A stretch of DNA of 64,000 bases from Ketobacter sp. (GCF_003671495.1 NZ_RCHN01000045.1:159632-223631); one strand, 5' to 3'; counted from the stretch's first letter, positions 22,842 to 32,089 are shown. Notes: generated by a model from the sequence alone, not told the origin. Numbers and translations are program-made.

Positions 22842-25343
22842 ATGACCCATTGGTTAGGACTGGATCTGCTGTTCATCTGGTTGGCTAAGCGCTTTCTGTT
22901 CTGGATGGTACGCACCCAGGTTCAACCGGAGACCCGGGAAAGTCTTTCCATCGATCCCAATCAGCCGGTGTGTTACGTATTGAAGAATGAATCCCTCGCT
23001 GACTATCTGGTGATGGCACGGGAATGCATCAACCTGGGGCTGCCCGATCCCAGCAAAGGCCTCACCGTGGGTCGCTATCAACATAAGCGGGCTTCCTACT
23101 TTCTGACGGGGAAAGGCTGGGTGTGGGAACGCAAGGAGAAAGCCCTGGCGCAACCGCAAAAACTGCTCAGCATGATCGACGAGCTGGAACACAATGCTGA
23201 GCTGGACGTACAACTGGTGCCCGTGTCCCTGTTTTATGGTCGAGCACCGGCCCGGGAAAACTCCATCTTTAAAATTCTGTTCTCTGACACCTGGCGGGTG
23301 CCCGGGCTGCTGCGCAAGCTGCTGATCATCATGATCCAGGGCCGCCAGACGGTGGTACATTTTGATGAGCCGGTGTCCCTGCGCACAGTGCTCAACGAAG
23401 GCCTGCCGAAAGAGCGGGCGGTTCGCAAGTTGGGCCGGGTCTTCCGAACCCATTTCCGCCGCCTGCGGGAAGCCGTCATCGGCCCCGACCTTTCCCACCG
23501 CCGCACCATGGTGAATGCGCTGTTGCGTATGCCGTCGGTCACCGCCGCCATTGAGTCGGAAACCCAGCGTTCGGCCAAAGGCAACCGCCGCAAAGCCGAG
23601 GCCACCGCCCGCAGCTATGCCAACGAAATCGCCGCCGATTACTCGCACTCAGTGATCCGTATTTATTACATCGTGCTCACCTGGCTCTGGAACAAACTGT
23701 ACAACGGGGTATCGGTGAATGGCATTGATCGCCTGAAAAAAGTGGCGACGGACAACGAAGTCATTTATGTACCCTGTCATCGCAGCCACATCGACTATCT
23801 GCTGATGTCCTATCTGTTGTTCCGCCATGGCATGGTGCCCCCGCACATTGCAGCCGGGGTTAATCTGAATATGCCGGTGGTGGGCCCGATTCTGCGCCGC
23901 GGTGGCGCCTTCTTCCTGCGCCGCAGTTTCAAAGGCAACCGACTTTACACGGCCGTGTTCAACGAATACCTGAACATGACCTTCGACCGTGGCTTCTCAG
24001 TAGAGTATTTCATCGAAGGCGGGCGCAGCCGCACCGGCCGCCTGCTGGCACCGCGCCCCGGCATGCTGGCCATGACCGTGCGCAGCTTTTTGCGTACCCG
24101 GCGGCGCAACTTTGTCTTTGTGCCGGTGCACATCTGTTACGAGAAAGTGCTGGAAGGCGGCACCTATCTGGGTGAACTGTATGGCAAAGAGAAAAAGCAG
24201 GAGTCGATCTTTGATATCTTCCGCACCCTGCGCAAGATCCGCGGCACCTTTGGGCGGGTCTATGTGAACTTCGGCCACCCGATCCACCTCAATGACGCCC
24301 TCAGTGAGGTCACCGAGGAGTGGCGCGAGTTCCCCTATGACGACAACAAGCCACCGGCCTGGGTATCCCAGACCGTGGACAACATCGGCACCGAGATCAT
24401 CACCCGCATCAACGGCGCCGCCGTGGTGAACCCCATCAACCTGATGAGCATTACCCTGCTGTCCACCCCCAAGCAGGCCATGGATGAACGGGCGCTGGCC
24501 AAACAACTGGATTTCTACCTGGATTTCCTGCGTAAAGTGCCCTACACCGAACTGGTGGTGGTGCCGGACATCAGCGGCGCAGATATCATTGCCTACTGTG
24601 AACGCATGGACGTTCTCACCCGGCAAAAGCATGCCCTCGGCGATGTGATCCGGCTCACGGACGATAAAGCGCTGTTGATGAGTTACTACCGCAACAACAT
24701 CATCCACCTGTTTGCCCTGATCTCACTGGTGGCCTGCCTGGTGCTGAATAACCGCCGCATCAAACGGGACACCCTGACCCGGCAGATCCGCCAGCTCTAT
24801 GTGTTCTTCCAATCAGAGCTCTTTATCCACTGGGATGAACAGGAAATTCCCGATGTTGTGGACCGCAGCGTGGAACTGCTGGTGGCCCACGGTTACCTGA
24901 TTGCCAACGAGACAGAAGTCTGGGCACCGGATAGCCGTGCCACCGAGTTCATGCACCTGAGCATACTGGCCAACACCACCAAACACTCCCTGGAGCGTTT
25001 CTTTATTGCGGTGGAAATCCTGGTGAAATCCGGCTCCGGCAAACTGCAGCGGGCGCAATTGGAAAACGCCTGTACCATGCTGGCCCAACGCATGTCCCTG
25101 CTGCATGAATTCAGCGGCCCGGAGTTCTCCGATAAATCCCTGTTCCGCAACTTTATCCAGGCGCTAGTGAAAAACGGTGTGCTGAACATCAATGAAGACG
25201 GCAACCTCACCTTCGGGGATGCCTTACTGCGCTCCCATGAGGATGCTCATTCGTTGTTGGGTGAAGATACCCGGCAGAGTATTCAACAGATTGCGGATAT
25301 GGACCTGGAAAAGGAATTCACAGAAGAGGTGAAATCCAAATAG
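22842..25343 (+). CDS. plsB: Glycerol-3-phosphate acyltransferase PlsB
   Basis: Membrane-associated enzyme that acylates glycerol-3-phosphate at sn-1, first step of phospholipid synthesis, using acyl-ACP or acyl-CoA. 833 residues, full length. Seen: catalytic HxxxxD motif in VPCHRSHIDYLLMSYLL near residue 313, GPILRRGGAFFLRRSFKGN, the substrate block FIEGGRSRTGRLLAPRPGM, and FVPVHICYEKVLEGGTY. It is a lone rightward gene with its own promoter; its stop is four bases from that of the convergent rsmJ. It connects with fabA, fabB, accA and cdsA in this window, which provide acyl chains and convert the product onward. Confidence 0.99.
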   Translation: MTHWLGLDLLFIWLAKRFLFWMVRTQVQPETRESLSIDPNQPVCYVLKNESLADYLVMARECINLGLPDPSKGLTVGRYQHKRASYFLTGKGWVWERKEKALAQPQKLLSMIDELEHNAELDVQLVPVSLFYGRAPARENSIFKILFSDTWRVPGLLRKLLIIMIQGRQTVVHFDEPVSLRTVLNEGLPKERAVRKLGRVFRTHFRRLREAVIGPDLSHRRTMVNALLRMPSVTAAIESETQRSAKGNRRKAEATARSYANEIAADYSHSVIRIYYIVLTWLWNKLYNGVSVNGIDRLKKVATDNEVIYVPCHRSHIDYLLMSYLLFRHGMVPPHIAAGVNLNMPVVGPILRRGGAFFLRRSFKGNRLYTAVFNEYLNMTFDRGFSVEYFIEGGRSRTGRLLAPRPGMLAMTVRSFLRTRRRNFVFVPVHICYEKVLEGGTYLGELYGKEKKQESIFDIFRTLRKIRGTFGRVYVNFGHPIHLNDALSEVTEEWREFPYDDNKPPAWVSQTVDNIGTEIITRINGAAVVNPINLMSITLLSTPKQAMDERALAKQLDFYLDFLRKVPYTELVVVPDISGADIIAYCERMDVLTRQKHALGDVIRLTDDKALLMSYYRNNIIHLFALISLVACLVLNNRRIKRDTLTRQIRQLYVFFQSELFIHWDEQEIPDVVDRSVELLVAHGYLIANETEVWAPDSRATEFMHLSILANTTKHSLERFFIAVEILVKSGSGKLQRAQLENACTMLAQRMSLLHEFSGPEFSDKSLFRNFIQALVKNGVLNINEDGNLTFGDALLRSHEDAHSLLGEDTRQSIQQIADMDLEKEFTEEVKSK

Positions 25344-25347
25344 GGTT

Positions 25348-26115
25348 TTACACCGGGTACACATCAAACCGGCTGCTCTTACCCAGCAGCTGGTAGCCCG
25401 GTTTACGCCCCGCCACACTGTCCGCTTTGCGGGGACGCTTCACCACCACCCGCTTGCGGGCGGTTTGCAGGGCAATCTCCAGCAGCGCCTCGCCGTCCAG
25501 GTCCTCCCCCACCAGATCCCGAAACAAGCGCATTTCCTTTTTTACCAGTGCCTGCTTGCTGCGCTCCGGAAACATGGGGTCCAGGTAAATGACATCAGGC
25601 CGCTCGGATTCAGGCAGGTTTGCCAACCGCTCGTGCGCCACCGCCCACTGCAGTGAGATACGCCCGGCCACCGTGGCACCCTCTGGCGACAAACTGGCGC
25701 GATCCAGACCGTCCCACAACAGGCAGGCGATGGCCGGATGACGCTCGATGGCCTGCACTGAAAAGCCCGCCGCCGCCAGAATAAAGCTGTCGCGCCCCAA
25801 GCCAGCGGTAGCATCGATTACGGTGAGCGGTTCTTTACTGCGCCCGGCTACGGCCTTCACGATCATCTCATGCTGGGCCCGCAAAAAACGAAAGCCGGTT
25901 TTGCCGTGGATAAAATCCACCATCACCGGATTGCCCAGCGCCTTATCCAGCGGACGCAGCTGCACCAGGCCATCCCGCCACTCCAGCACCGCACTCAGCC
26001 CCGTCTGATCCGCCACCTGACTGGACCAATGCCCATCCAGGCAAGCCACGGGCAGGCCCAACTGGCGAACGCGGGAGCGGAATTCAGGCTGGTCGACGGC
26101 AATCCAGGACGTCAC
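25348..26115 (-). CDS. rsmJ: 16S rRNA (guanine-1516-N2)-methyltransferase RsmJ
   Basis: SAM-dependent methyltransferase of the small ribosomal subunit, formerly YhiQ. 255 residues. Seen: VDFIHGKTGFRFL, the SAM motif VIDATAGLGRDSFILA near residue 99, VIYLDPMFPERSKQALVKKE near residue 176, and the end VVVKRPRKADSVAGRKPGYQLLGKSSRFDVY (shown only by its key segments; KPGYQLLGKSSRFD is typical). The start is GTG at 26115 with GAGAGAA upstream. It is convergent with plsB and preceded by the small unknown gene. Confidence 0.95.
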   Translation of the reverse strand: MTSWIAVDQPEFRSRVRQLGLPVACLDGHWSSQVADQTGLSAVLEWRDGLVQLRPLDKALGNPVMVDFIHGKTGFRFLRAQHEMIVKAVAGRSKEPLTVIDATAGLGRDSFILAAAGFSVQAIERHPAIACLLWDGLDRASLSPEGATVAGRISLQWAVAHERLANLPESERPDVIYLDPMFPERSKQALVKKEMRLFRDLVGEDLDGEALLEIALQTARKRVVVKRPRKADSVAGRKPGYQLLGKSSRFDVYPV

Positions 26116-26150
26116 AACAGGTTCTCTCGAAACAGGAAGGCCGAGCAGTA

Positions 26151-26516
26151 TTACACAAACAGATCAATACTGCCCAGGAACTCACCACTGCCCTGTGCTT
26201 CACGGCTGATCTGCTGGGTATTGGTGTAGGCCTGCAGGGCCCGCTGCTTGGAGGACGGCAGGTCGGCCTGCTCCAGGGGGCGATAGTACTGATAATTGGC
26301 CTGACTGGATTCGGTGCGGTTGGTGGGCACAATCTGCCGGGTTGCAGCCGCCTGACGGGCCGCATCGCTGATTTGAACGTCGTCCGACTGAGGCGGTTTC
26401 TGCGGGGCGGTTTCCTGCTGGCGGGCACGGTCCAGGGACGACTGTTGCAGACGGGGATCTTCCCGCCCGGACAGTCCATTGGACACATAGGATTGTAAGC
26501 CGCCGCTGACGCGCAT
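26151..26516 (-). CDS. Small protein of unknown function
   Basis: 121 residues, not recognised. It is hydrophilic and rich in Gln, Ser, Ala and Arg (QSSLDRARQQE, DAARQAAATRQ), with no signal peptide or membrane segment and no cysteine. The middle is predicted disordered from composition; the C-terminus EFLGSIDLFV is the only hydrophobic stretch and could be a short docking or folding element. Codon positions and GC pattern look like those of the neighbours, and the ATG at 26516 has GGAAC upstream, so it is probably a real gene. It sits between uppP and rsmJ, 35 bases from the latter. No function is proposed. Confidence 0.7.
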   Translation of the reverse strand: MRVSGGLQSYVSNGLSGREDPRLQQSSLDRARQQETAPQKPPQSDDVQISDAARQAAATRQIVPTNRTESSQANYQYYRPLEQADLPSSKQRALQAYTNTQQISREAQGSGEFLGSIDLFV

Positions 26517-26598
26517 GGTTGATTAGGTTCCACCTGAAATGCAGATCAGCTAAGTATAGCCTGACCTGTTACCGGAGCGCCCGGGGATCAAGTCCTAA

Positions 26599-27405
26599 TC
26601 AGTTTAGACCCACAAACAACAACAGCCCTGCCCCCAACAGCAGGCGATAGATCACAAAGGGCGTCATGCCGATTCGCTCCAACAGGCGCAGGAACAGGTG
26701 AATACAGAGAAACGCGCTGAAAGCCGACGCCAGGATACCGAGAATCATCAGGTTCCAGGGCACCTCCATACCGCTGGAGGCCAGCTTGACCGTCTCCAGG
26801 GTGCCTGCCGCCACGATAATGGGAATGGACAACAGCATGGAGAAACGGGCCGCTGCGACGCGGTTAAAGCCCAGGAACAGGGCTGCGGTCATGGTGATGC
26901 CACTGCGGGAGGTGCCGGGTATCAGTGCGATGGCCTGGGCGAAACCGATCACCAACGCCAGCATCAGCGTCATCCGCGCCAGATCGAAGCCGCTGTTGGC
27001 CTTGCGATCCGATGCCCACAGCAGCAGGCCAAAGATAATGGTGGTCAGCGCAATCACAAAACTGGAGCGCAGATTGTCTTCGATGAAATCACTGAACAGG
27101 CCGCCAAACACCACCGCCGGAATGGTGCCCACCACCACCGCAAACGCCAGCCCCAGATCCTGGTTCATCTCCCGGGTCTGCAGTCCCGTGAACATGCCCG
27201 CCACCATGCGGCGGATGTCCTGGTTGAAATAGGTGACCACCGCCATCAGGGTGCCCACGTGCACCGCCACATCGAAGGCCTGCCCCTGATCTGGCCAGCC
27301 CAGCAATTGCGACGGCAGTATAAGGTGTGCTGAACTGGAAACAGGCAGGAACTCCGTCAGGCCCTGAATCACGGCCAAGATCAACGCCTGAATAATAATA
27401 TCCAT
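26599..27405 (-). CDS. uppP: Undecaprenyl-diphosphate phosphatase UppP/BacA
   Basis: Integral membrane enzyme that dephosphorylates undecaprenyl diphosphate after peptidoglycan and O-antigen polymerisation. 268 residues, about eight helices. Seen: GLTEFLPVSSSAHLILPSQL near residue 15 with the catalytic Glu and Ser residues, and LIPGTSRSGITMTAALFLG near residue 163 with the essential Arg. The membrane protein ends LLLGAGLLLFVGLN. It lies between a thioesterase gene and the small unknown gene, on the same strand. The carrier synthase UppS (60 kb) and a DUF368 flippase candidate (9-10 kb) are in the same window. Confidence 0.98.
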   Translation of the reverse strand: MDIIIQALILAVIQGLTEFLPVSSSAHLILPSQLLGWPDQGQAFDVAVHVGTLMAVVTYFNQDIRRMVAGMFTGLQTREMNQDLGLAFAVVVGTIPAVVFGGLFSDFIEDNLRSSFVIALTTIIFGLLLWASDRKANSGFDLARMTLMLALVIGFAQAIALIPGTSRSGITMTAALFLGFNRVAAARFSMLLSIPIIVAAGTLETVKLASSGMEVPWNLMILGILASAFSAFLCIHLFLRLLERIGMTPFVIYRLLLGAGLLLFVGLN

Positions 27406-27432
27406 CTACCCATCCTTAATCAGTATCAACCA

Positions 27433-27894
27433 CTACGGTACCTGGGTGGTAATGCGATAGCCCGCCACAAATTCCGGCGGCATTCTTTTGGGTTTGCCGG
27501 AATCCACGGCCACACAGACCCATTTGGTGCACCCACGCAATACGGTGGCACCATCTTTTGGTCTGATGAGCTGATAACGGCGGGTGATGGAAATCTTCTG
27601 GTCGTTTTCAACAATCCAGGTGCCCATCACCAGAGTGTCGCCTTTGAAGGTGGCCGCCAGGTAATCCACTTCATGACGACGGGCCACCATGGCCCGGTTC
27701 AACTCGGTGTATTTATCCCAGCCCAGGCCCAACGCCTGGGAATGCCCCCAGGCGGCGTCTTCCAGCCAACTCACATAGACCACATTATTGGTATGGCCCA
27801 TGATATCGATGTGTTGATCGTCCACCTGTATGACTCGATGGAAAGAAGGCGCGCCGTAATCCCACTCCAGTGCGTTGACTTCTTCCTGGTTCAT
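27433..27894 (-). CDS. Hotdog-fold acyl-CoA thioesterase (4HBT family)
   Basis: 153-residue cytoplasmic protein of the 4-hydroxybenzoyl-CoA thioesterase-like family, which hydrolyses acyl-CoA or acyl-ACP. Seen: the family block HIDIMGHTNNVVYVSWLEDA near residue 26, with the catalytic-type Asp and the GHxNN turn, followed by a hotdog beta pattern and ITRRYQLIRPKDGATVLRG. The exact substrate is not readable. It lies between uppP and tsaB, 25 bases from the latter; tsaB next to a thioesterase may form a small operon. Confidence 0.88.
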   Translation of the reverse strand: MNQEEVNALEWDYGAPSFHRVIQVDDQHIDIMGHTNNVVYVSWLEDAAWGHSQALGLGWDKYTELNRAMVARRHEVDYLAATFKGDTLVMGTWIVENDQKISITRRYQLIRPKDGATVLRGCTKWVCVAVDSGKPKRMPPEFVAGYRITTQVP

Positions 27895-27919
27895 GCATGA
27901 CCCCTAACACGGTTTCTGA

Positions 27920-28612
27920 TCATTTGGCCTTGGCTGCCACATCGTTGCGCAGATAGACCGGTGCCACCTGCTCCGCTGCCACCTGATTGCCGTCACTGAA
28001 TTCGGTTTGTGCCAACGCCAACAGATCCAGCCCGTGGGGCAGCAGAGACGGCTCGCATTGTTGCAATGGACCGGTGCCAAGCTCAAGTAGTTTTTGGTAA
28101 CACCAGCCGCTGCCAACGCCAGACCAGCCCGGTTGGGCCGTAATACCTGCGAGCGTGGCCACCTGGTCCGGCTTGCGCACGCACTCTTCTCCCACCAGCC
28201 TTACGCGACCGGCATGCTCCACGACGTACGAGCCCCAGTACACCTCCCCCATGCGAGCATCAAAAGCAACGTGCACCTGCTGCACGCCGTACTCACGCCA
28301 GGCACGATGGGCCACCACCGCCAGAGAGGACACCGGCACCACCGGCAGCTCCCCACCAAAGGCCAGGCCCTGCACCATGCCGGCGGCAATACGCAACCCG
28401 GTGAAGGCACCCGGTCCACGGCCGAACGCAATGGCATCGACCTGGCTGAGGGAGAGCCCCGCCTCGCCCAGGAGCTCCTGCACCATGGGCAACACCAGCT
28501 CCGCATGCTTGCGCGGTTCATCCGTATAACGAACAAGCGGCTCGGCCCCATAACTGAGGGCGACGGTACAGGCTTCGGAGGAGGTCTCAATGGCGAGTAT
28601 TGTGTGGCTCAT
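27920..28612 (-). CDS. tsaB: tRNA threonylcarbamoyladenosine biosynthesis protein TsaB
   Basis: Non-catalytic partner of TsaD in making t6A at position 37 of ANN-decoding tRNAs; ASKHA-fold protein also called YeaZ. 230 residues. Seen: ILAIETSSEACTVAL at the N-terminus, HAELVLPMVQELL near residue 38, and FGRGPGAFTGLRIAAGMVQG near residue 63. The C-terminal half is more variable, as usual. It lies downstream of the helicase gene by about 60 bases and upstream of the thioesterase gene, all leftward. In many relatives it neighbours dinG/yoaA-type helicases, as it does here. Confidence 0.97.
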   Translation of the reverse strand: MSHTILAIETSSEACTVALSYGAEPLVRYTDEPRKHAELVLPMVQELLGEAGLSLSQVDAIAFGRGPGAFTGLRIAAGMVQGLAFGGELPVVPVSSLAVVAHRAWREYGVQQVHVAFDARMGEVYWGSYVVEHAGRVRLVGEECVRKPDQVATLAGITAQPGWSGVGSGWCYQKLLELGTGPLQQCEPSLLPHGLDLLALAQTEFSDGNQVAAEQVAPVYLRNDVAAKAK

Positions 28613-28671
28613 ACTGCGGGGCTCGGCAACGGAAAGCGGGCATTATCTCAGGTTTTCCCGCAGCTGGAAAA

Positions 28672-30600
28672 TCAGGCTTCAGATCCCGGCCGCCACAGGC
28701 CCTGTTGCTGCAGAAAAGGTTGCGCTTCCGCCAGGGACTGCACCAGGGGCATGGGGGGAATCGCGTGCAGAAAACGCAGCCCGTAGGACTTCTTCAGAAT
28801 GCGATTATCCCCCAGCAGCACCAGCCCCACATCCTCATGGGATCGCAGCAGCCGACCCACCCCCTGGCGCAGACGGGTTGCCGCATGGGGCACCATGTAA
28901 TCGTTGAACACCGACACCTGCTCCTGACTCGCTTTGTATTTCCAGGCCAGGCTGATGACATCATCCGGTGCAGCGAAAGGCAATTTATCAATGGCCACAC
29001 AACTGAGCGCCGCACCTTTCACGTCGATGCCCTCCCAAAAACTGCCGGTGGCCAGCAATACGCTGCGGGTCTCCTGCCGAAAACGCTGCAACAGGCGGTG
29101 GCGGTTACTCCCCGCCTCATAGATCAACACCGTACGATCCGTGCGGTCTTGAATCAGTGCGGCGGCTTCCTGCAATGCCCCGTGGCTGGAAAACAACATG
29201 AGCATGCCGCCCTCAAGGTGATCCAACAACGTCACGCACTGTTGCACCCAGCGCGGATAGAAATCCTCCTGTGACGGCAACGGCAGATCCGCAGGCACCA
29301 GCAGCATGGCCTGCTGGCCGTAGTCCATGGCCGCCTGATGGGAATGGGTTTCCACAGAGGGCAACGACAGGCTGCGGCGGAAATAATCAAAGCCGCCATC
29401 CACCACCAGGGTCGCAGACAAAAACACCCAGGACACTGACTGGCTGTTAATGCTGGTGAAGGGATTGTGCAGTCGCGCCGCCACCACGCGGAGTTGCCCC
29501 TGATCCAGATCGCAATACAGCACTGACTCGTCTTGTTCCGACTGCTCCAGTGTCTCGATCCAGTCGCGCAGTTGTCGCAGCTCGGCACTCACATCCACTG
29601 CTGCCACATGCACACCCCAGAGGACCGAGTTCATCTCCTGCAGAAGCCGCAACAATGGCTTGAAGCTGTTCCCGCTCACCACCTTGACCCCCGGTTCAGC
29701 ATCCGAACGCAATAATTGCTGCCGAATCTGCTCCCACATGCGCTCCAGGCGCTGCATTGTACCGGGCAGGTCAGCAAACAGAGCGGTGTGCCCCTTGATC
29801 AGCTTGCGCACCCGTTTGAGCCAGCGCCGCACAGCATAATCCTCGATGGAATGCGTGTTGCGCCGAATCAACAGATCCGGCAGTTGGTGGGCCTCATCTA
29901 CAATGACCGTATCCGTGCTGGGCAACAGGGCGCCCATGCCCTTATCAAACAGCCGCTGATCACTCAACAACAGGGTGTGGTTAATCAACAGCAGATCGGC
30001 AGAGGCCGCCTGTTGCCGGGCTTTCTGGAAAAAGCATTCCTCGAAATGGGGACAACGACGGCCAACACATTGATCGGCTCCCAGGGTGATCCAGGGCTGG
30101 AGCTCATTGAGCGAGTCCGCGCTCATTGGCAACGACTGAACCTCACCGTTACGGGTCTGCAGCAGCCAGTTGGAAAGCTCATGCCAAAACCGATGAAGGG
30201 TCTTCTGGGCCTCGGTGGAGACCTGCCCTTCCCGTGCTTGATGAAAACGATAATGACAGAAATAGTTGTCACAGCCTTTGAGCACCACCAGACGGCGTAA
30301 ATCCGGCAGCAACGTGCGCAATTTCTGGTATTCCCCCAGCAGCAAATGGTCCTGCAGGGTAAGATTGCCCACTGAGATAATGACCTTGGTCGCGGTGAGC
30401 AGTGCCGGCAGCAAATACGCCAGAGTCTTGCCCGTTCCCGTGGGCGCCTCCAGCGCCATGGAGACCCGGGTAGTCATGGCATTCTCCACTTCCTGCGCCA
30501 GTCGAATCTGCTCCGGCCGCACCCGGTAGCCGGGCCATTGCCGGGACAAAGGGCCACCCTCTGCTAAAAATTCTTGCACGGATACACTCAAAGCAGGCAT
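28672..30600 (-). CDS. ATP-dependent DNA helicase, XPD/DinG family (YoaA-like)
   Basis: Iron-sulfur superfamily 2 helicase. About 642 residues from the ATG at 30600. Seen: Walker A EAPTGTGKTLAYLLP near residue 47, a four-cysteine cluster set (a cysteine in DNYFCHYRF, then CVGRRCPHFEEC), the DEAH box VIVDEAHQLPDLL, motif LLLINHTLLL, and C-terminal helicase motifs GSFWEGIDVKGAALS and RQGVGRLLRS. The size and tsaB neighbour fit YoaA, a repair helicase, better than DinG. Longer starts at 30624 or 30672 exist; the latter would overlap the divergent mobA start by seven bases. No LexA box is visible upstream. Confidence 0.92.
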   Translation of the reverse strand: MPALSVSVQEFLAEGGPLSRQWPGYRVRPEQIRLAQEVENAMTTRVSMALEAPTGTGKTLAYLLPALLTATKVIISVGNLTLQDHLLLGEYQKLRTLLPDLRRLVVLKGCDNYFCHYRFHQAREGQVSTEAQKTLHRFWHELSNWLLQTRNGEVQSLPMSADSLNELQPWITLGADQCVGRRCPHFEECFFQKARQQAASADLLLINHTLLLSDQRLFDKGMGALLPSTDTVIVDEAHQLPDLLIRRNTHSIEDYAVRRWLKRVRKLIKGHTALFADLPGTMQRLERMWEQIRQQLLRSDAEPGVKVVSGNSFKPLLRLLQEMNSVLWGVHVAAVDVSAELRQLRDWIETLEQSEQDESVLYCDLDQGQLRVVAARLHNPFTSINSQSVSWVFLSATLVVDGGFDYFRRSLSLPSVETHSHQAAMDYGQQAMLLVPADLPLPSQEDFYPRWVQQCVTLLDHLEGGMLMLFSSHGALQEAAALIQDRTDRTVLIYEAGSNRHRLLQRFRQETRSVLLATGSFWEGIDVKGAALSCVAIDKLPFAAPDDVISLAWKYKASQEQVSVFNDYMVPHAATRLRQGVGRLLRSHEDVGLVLLGDNRILKKSYGLRFLHAIPPMPLVQSLAEAQPFLQQQGLWRPGSEA

Positions 30601-30665
30601 CACAACTCGGTTATACTTGGCCATCAAGGTCTGATCGGCGCAATGTACCATAACGGAGAACCAGA

Positions 30666-31247
30666 ATGTCAAAACCGAAGGACGTCACCGGCGTGATTTT
30701 GGCCGGTGGTGAAGGTCGACGCATGGGGGGGGAAGACAAAGGCTGGGTCCCCCTGCAGGGGCTGCCACTGATTCAACGCGCCATCGAACGACTGCAGCCC
30801 CAGGTGGAGCACATCGTCATCAGTGCCAATCGCAATCTGGCCGCCTATGAAGCACTGGGTTACCCCATTTACCACGACAACACACCTTATTTGGGCCCCC
30901 TGGGCGGCATTGCAGCCTGCCTCAAGCACATCGAAACCGAATACGCACTGGTGGTGCCCACCGATGCCCCCTTGATCCCGTTGAACCTGGTGGAAACTCT
31001 CTGCCGGCATCGGCCTGCCAAGCTGATTTTGTGCGAGGATCAGAGACGTCTGCAGCCACTGTTTGGGCTGTACCATCGCTCCCTGGCGACGTCCATCGAC
31101 GATTTTTTACAAGCAGGAGACAGGAAATTAACCCTGTGGTGTGAACGGCAACACCCAACCCGTGTCACCATTGGTGACAATGAGGCCTTCACCAACCTGA
31201 ACACCCCCTCTGAATTATCTGAATTTGAGAAAAATCTTCCCACATAA
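30666..31247 (+). CDS. mobA: Molybdenum cofactor guanylyltransferase MobA
   Basis: Transfers GMP from GTP to molybdopterin, giving the bis-MGD form used by DMSO-reductase-family enzymes. 193 residues. Seen: the nucleotidyltransferase N-terminus VILAGGEGRRMGGEDKGW (residues 10-27), HIVISANRN near residue 50, the GPLGGIAACL turn, and the metal-binding VVPTDAPLIP near residue 100. A good GGAGAA lies before the ATG. It is a single rightward gene, divergent from the helicase, and its stop codon is embedded in a bidirectional terminator shared with the AlgP-like gene. No other molybdenum-cofactor gene is in the window. Confidence 0.97.
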   Translation: MSKPKDVTGVILAGGEGRRMGGEDKGWVPLQGLPLIQRAIERLQPQVEHIVISANRNLAAYEALGYPIYHDNTPYLGPLGGIAACLKHIETEYALVVPTDAPLIPLNLVETLCRHRPAKLILCEDQRRLQPLFGLYHRSLATSIDDFLQAGDRKLTLWCERQHPTRVTIGDNEAFTNLNTPSELSEFEKNLPT

Positions 31248-31281
31248 ACAAGAAAAGCCCCATGTTGGGGCTTTTCTTGTT
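31247..31281. terminator. Bidirectional terminator between mobA and the AlgP-like gene
   Basis: A perfect 15-base-pair stem, AACAAGAAAAGCCCC (31247-31261) and GGGGCTTTTCTTGTT (31267-31281), with T-rich 3' arms in both directions and a five-base loop. It can end both convergent transcripts. Confidence 0.92.
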
Positions 31282-31303
31282 TCAGATCACTGGGTCAGAG
31301 GGC

Positions 31304-32089
31304 TTATGCCTTCTTGGGACGACCACGGGATACTGTTTTTTTCTTGGCGGGAGCCTTTTTGGCGGCCGCTTTTTTCGCGGGAGCGCGTTTTTTGGCAGGG
31401 GCCTTTTTCTTGGCCGGTGCCTTTTTAACGGCTTTCTTCGCTGGTGCTGGCGCGGCGGCTGCAGCTGCCTTCACGACGCGCTTCTTGGCAACGCGCTTCT
31501 TCGGCTTGGCAGTGGCTTTCTTGGCAATCACCTTCTTCTTAACGGCGGCTTTCTTGGCAGCAGCCTTGGCTTTGGCCACTTCGCGCTTCTCTTTGGTTTT
31601 CACTTTCTTGGAGTCAGCAGAAGCACGGGACTTCTTCCAGCGAGCTTCGAAAGCAGCCACCGCTTTTTTCAGGTCGGCTTCGGCTTTCTTGCCCAGGGAA
31701 TCCGCGAATTCCTTGACTGTGGCAACGGCTTTTTGCTCGGCTTCAATAACAGAGGCCTCTACTTTGGCAACCGCATGACCCACTTTGGCGTGACGCAGAG
31801 CTTCGCGCTTGGCTTTCACCTGGTCAGCGGCTTTGGCTGCGGCTTTCTTGGCAGACTCAGCGGAACGCTGAGCGGCCTTGGTGCCGGCTTTTTTGGCCGC
31901 GTTGGCTTTGGTGGTGGCGTCTTTCTTGGCAGCGTCAGCCTTTTTGGTGGCTTCTGCCAGTTCCGCCTGGACTTTCGTTAATGCAGCTTCCGCTTTTTCC
32001 AAAATCGGATGAGCAGGCGCTGCCGCTTTTTTGGGTGCTGCTTTACGTGCAGGACGTTTTTTCGCAGCGGCTTTCTTTGCTTTTGCCAT
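31304..32089 (-). CDS. Histone H1-like Lys/Ala-rich protein (AlgP family)
   Basis: DNA-binding, nucleoid-associated type protein. 261 residues composed mostly of Ala and Lys. N-terminus AKAKKAAAKKRPARK; a central part (about 30-165) with long amphipathic alpha helices, including KEFADSLGKKAEADLKKAV; and a C-terminal tail (about 165-261) of repeated KAPAKK/AAKK units like eukaryotic H1 and Pseudomonas AlgP/AlgR3. Known: AlgP affects alginate gene expression in P. aeruginosa, with repeat-number variation in its tail. The tail repeats are prone to slippage, so tail length may vary between isolates. Start ATG follows GAGGAGACAG. It is a lone gene with a long AT-rich upstream region. Confidence 0.88.
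   Translation of the reverse strand: MAKAKKAAAKKRPARKAAPKKAAAPAHPILEKAEAALTKVQAELAEATKKADAAKKDATTKANAAKKAGTKAAQRSAESAKKAAAKAADQVKAKREALRHAKVGHAVAKVEASVIEAEQKAVATVKEFADSLGKKAEADLKKAVAAFEARWKKSRASADSKKVKTKEKREVAKAKAAAKKAAVKKKVIAKKATAKPKKRVAKKRVVKAAAAAAPAPAKKAVKKAPAKKKAPAKKRAPAKKAAAKKAPAKKKTVSRGRPKKA

Noticed and set aside
31262..31981. Long rightward frame rich in Gly, Phe and Leu opposite the AlgP-like gene
   Set aside because: Antisense shadow of the Lys/Ala-rich repeats; no start signal and no family match.
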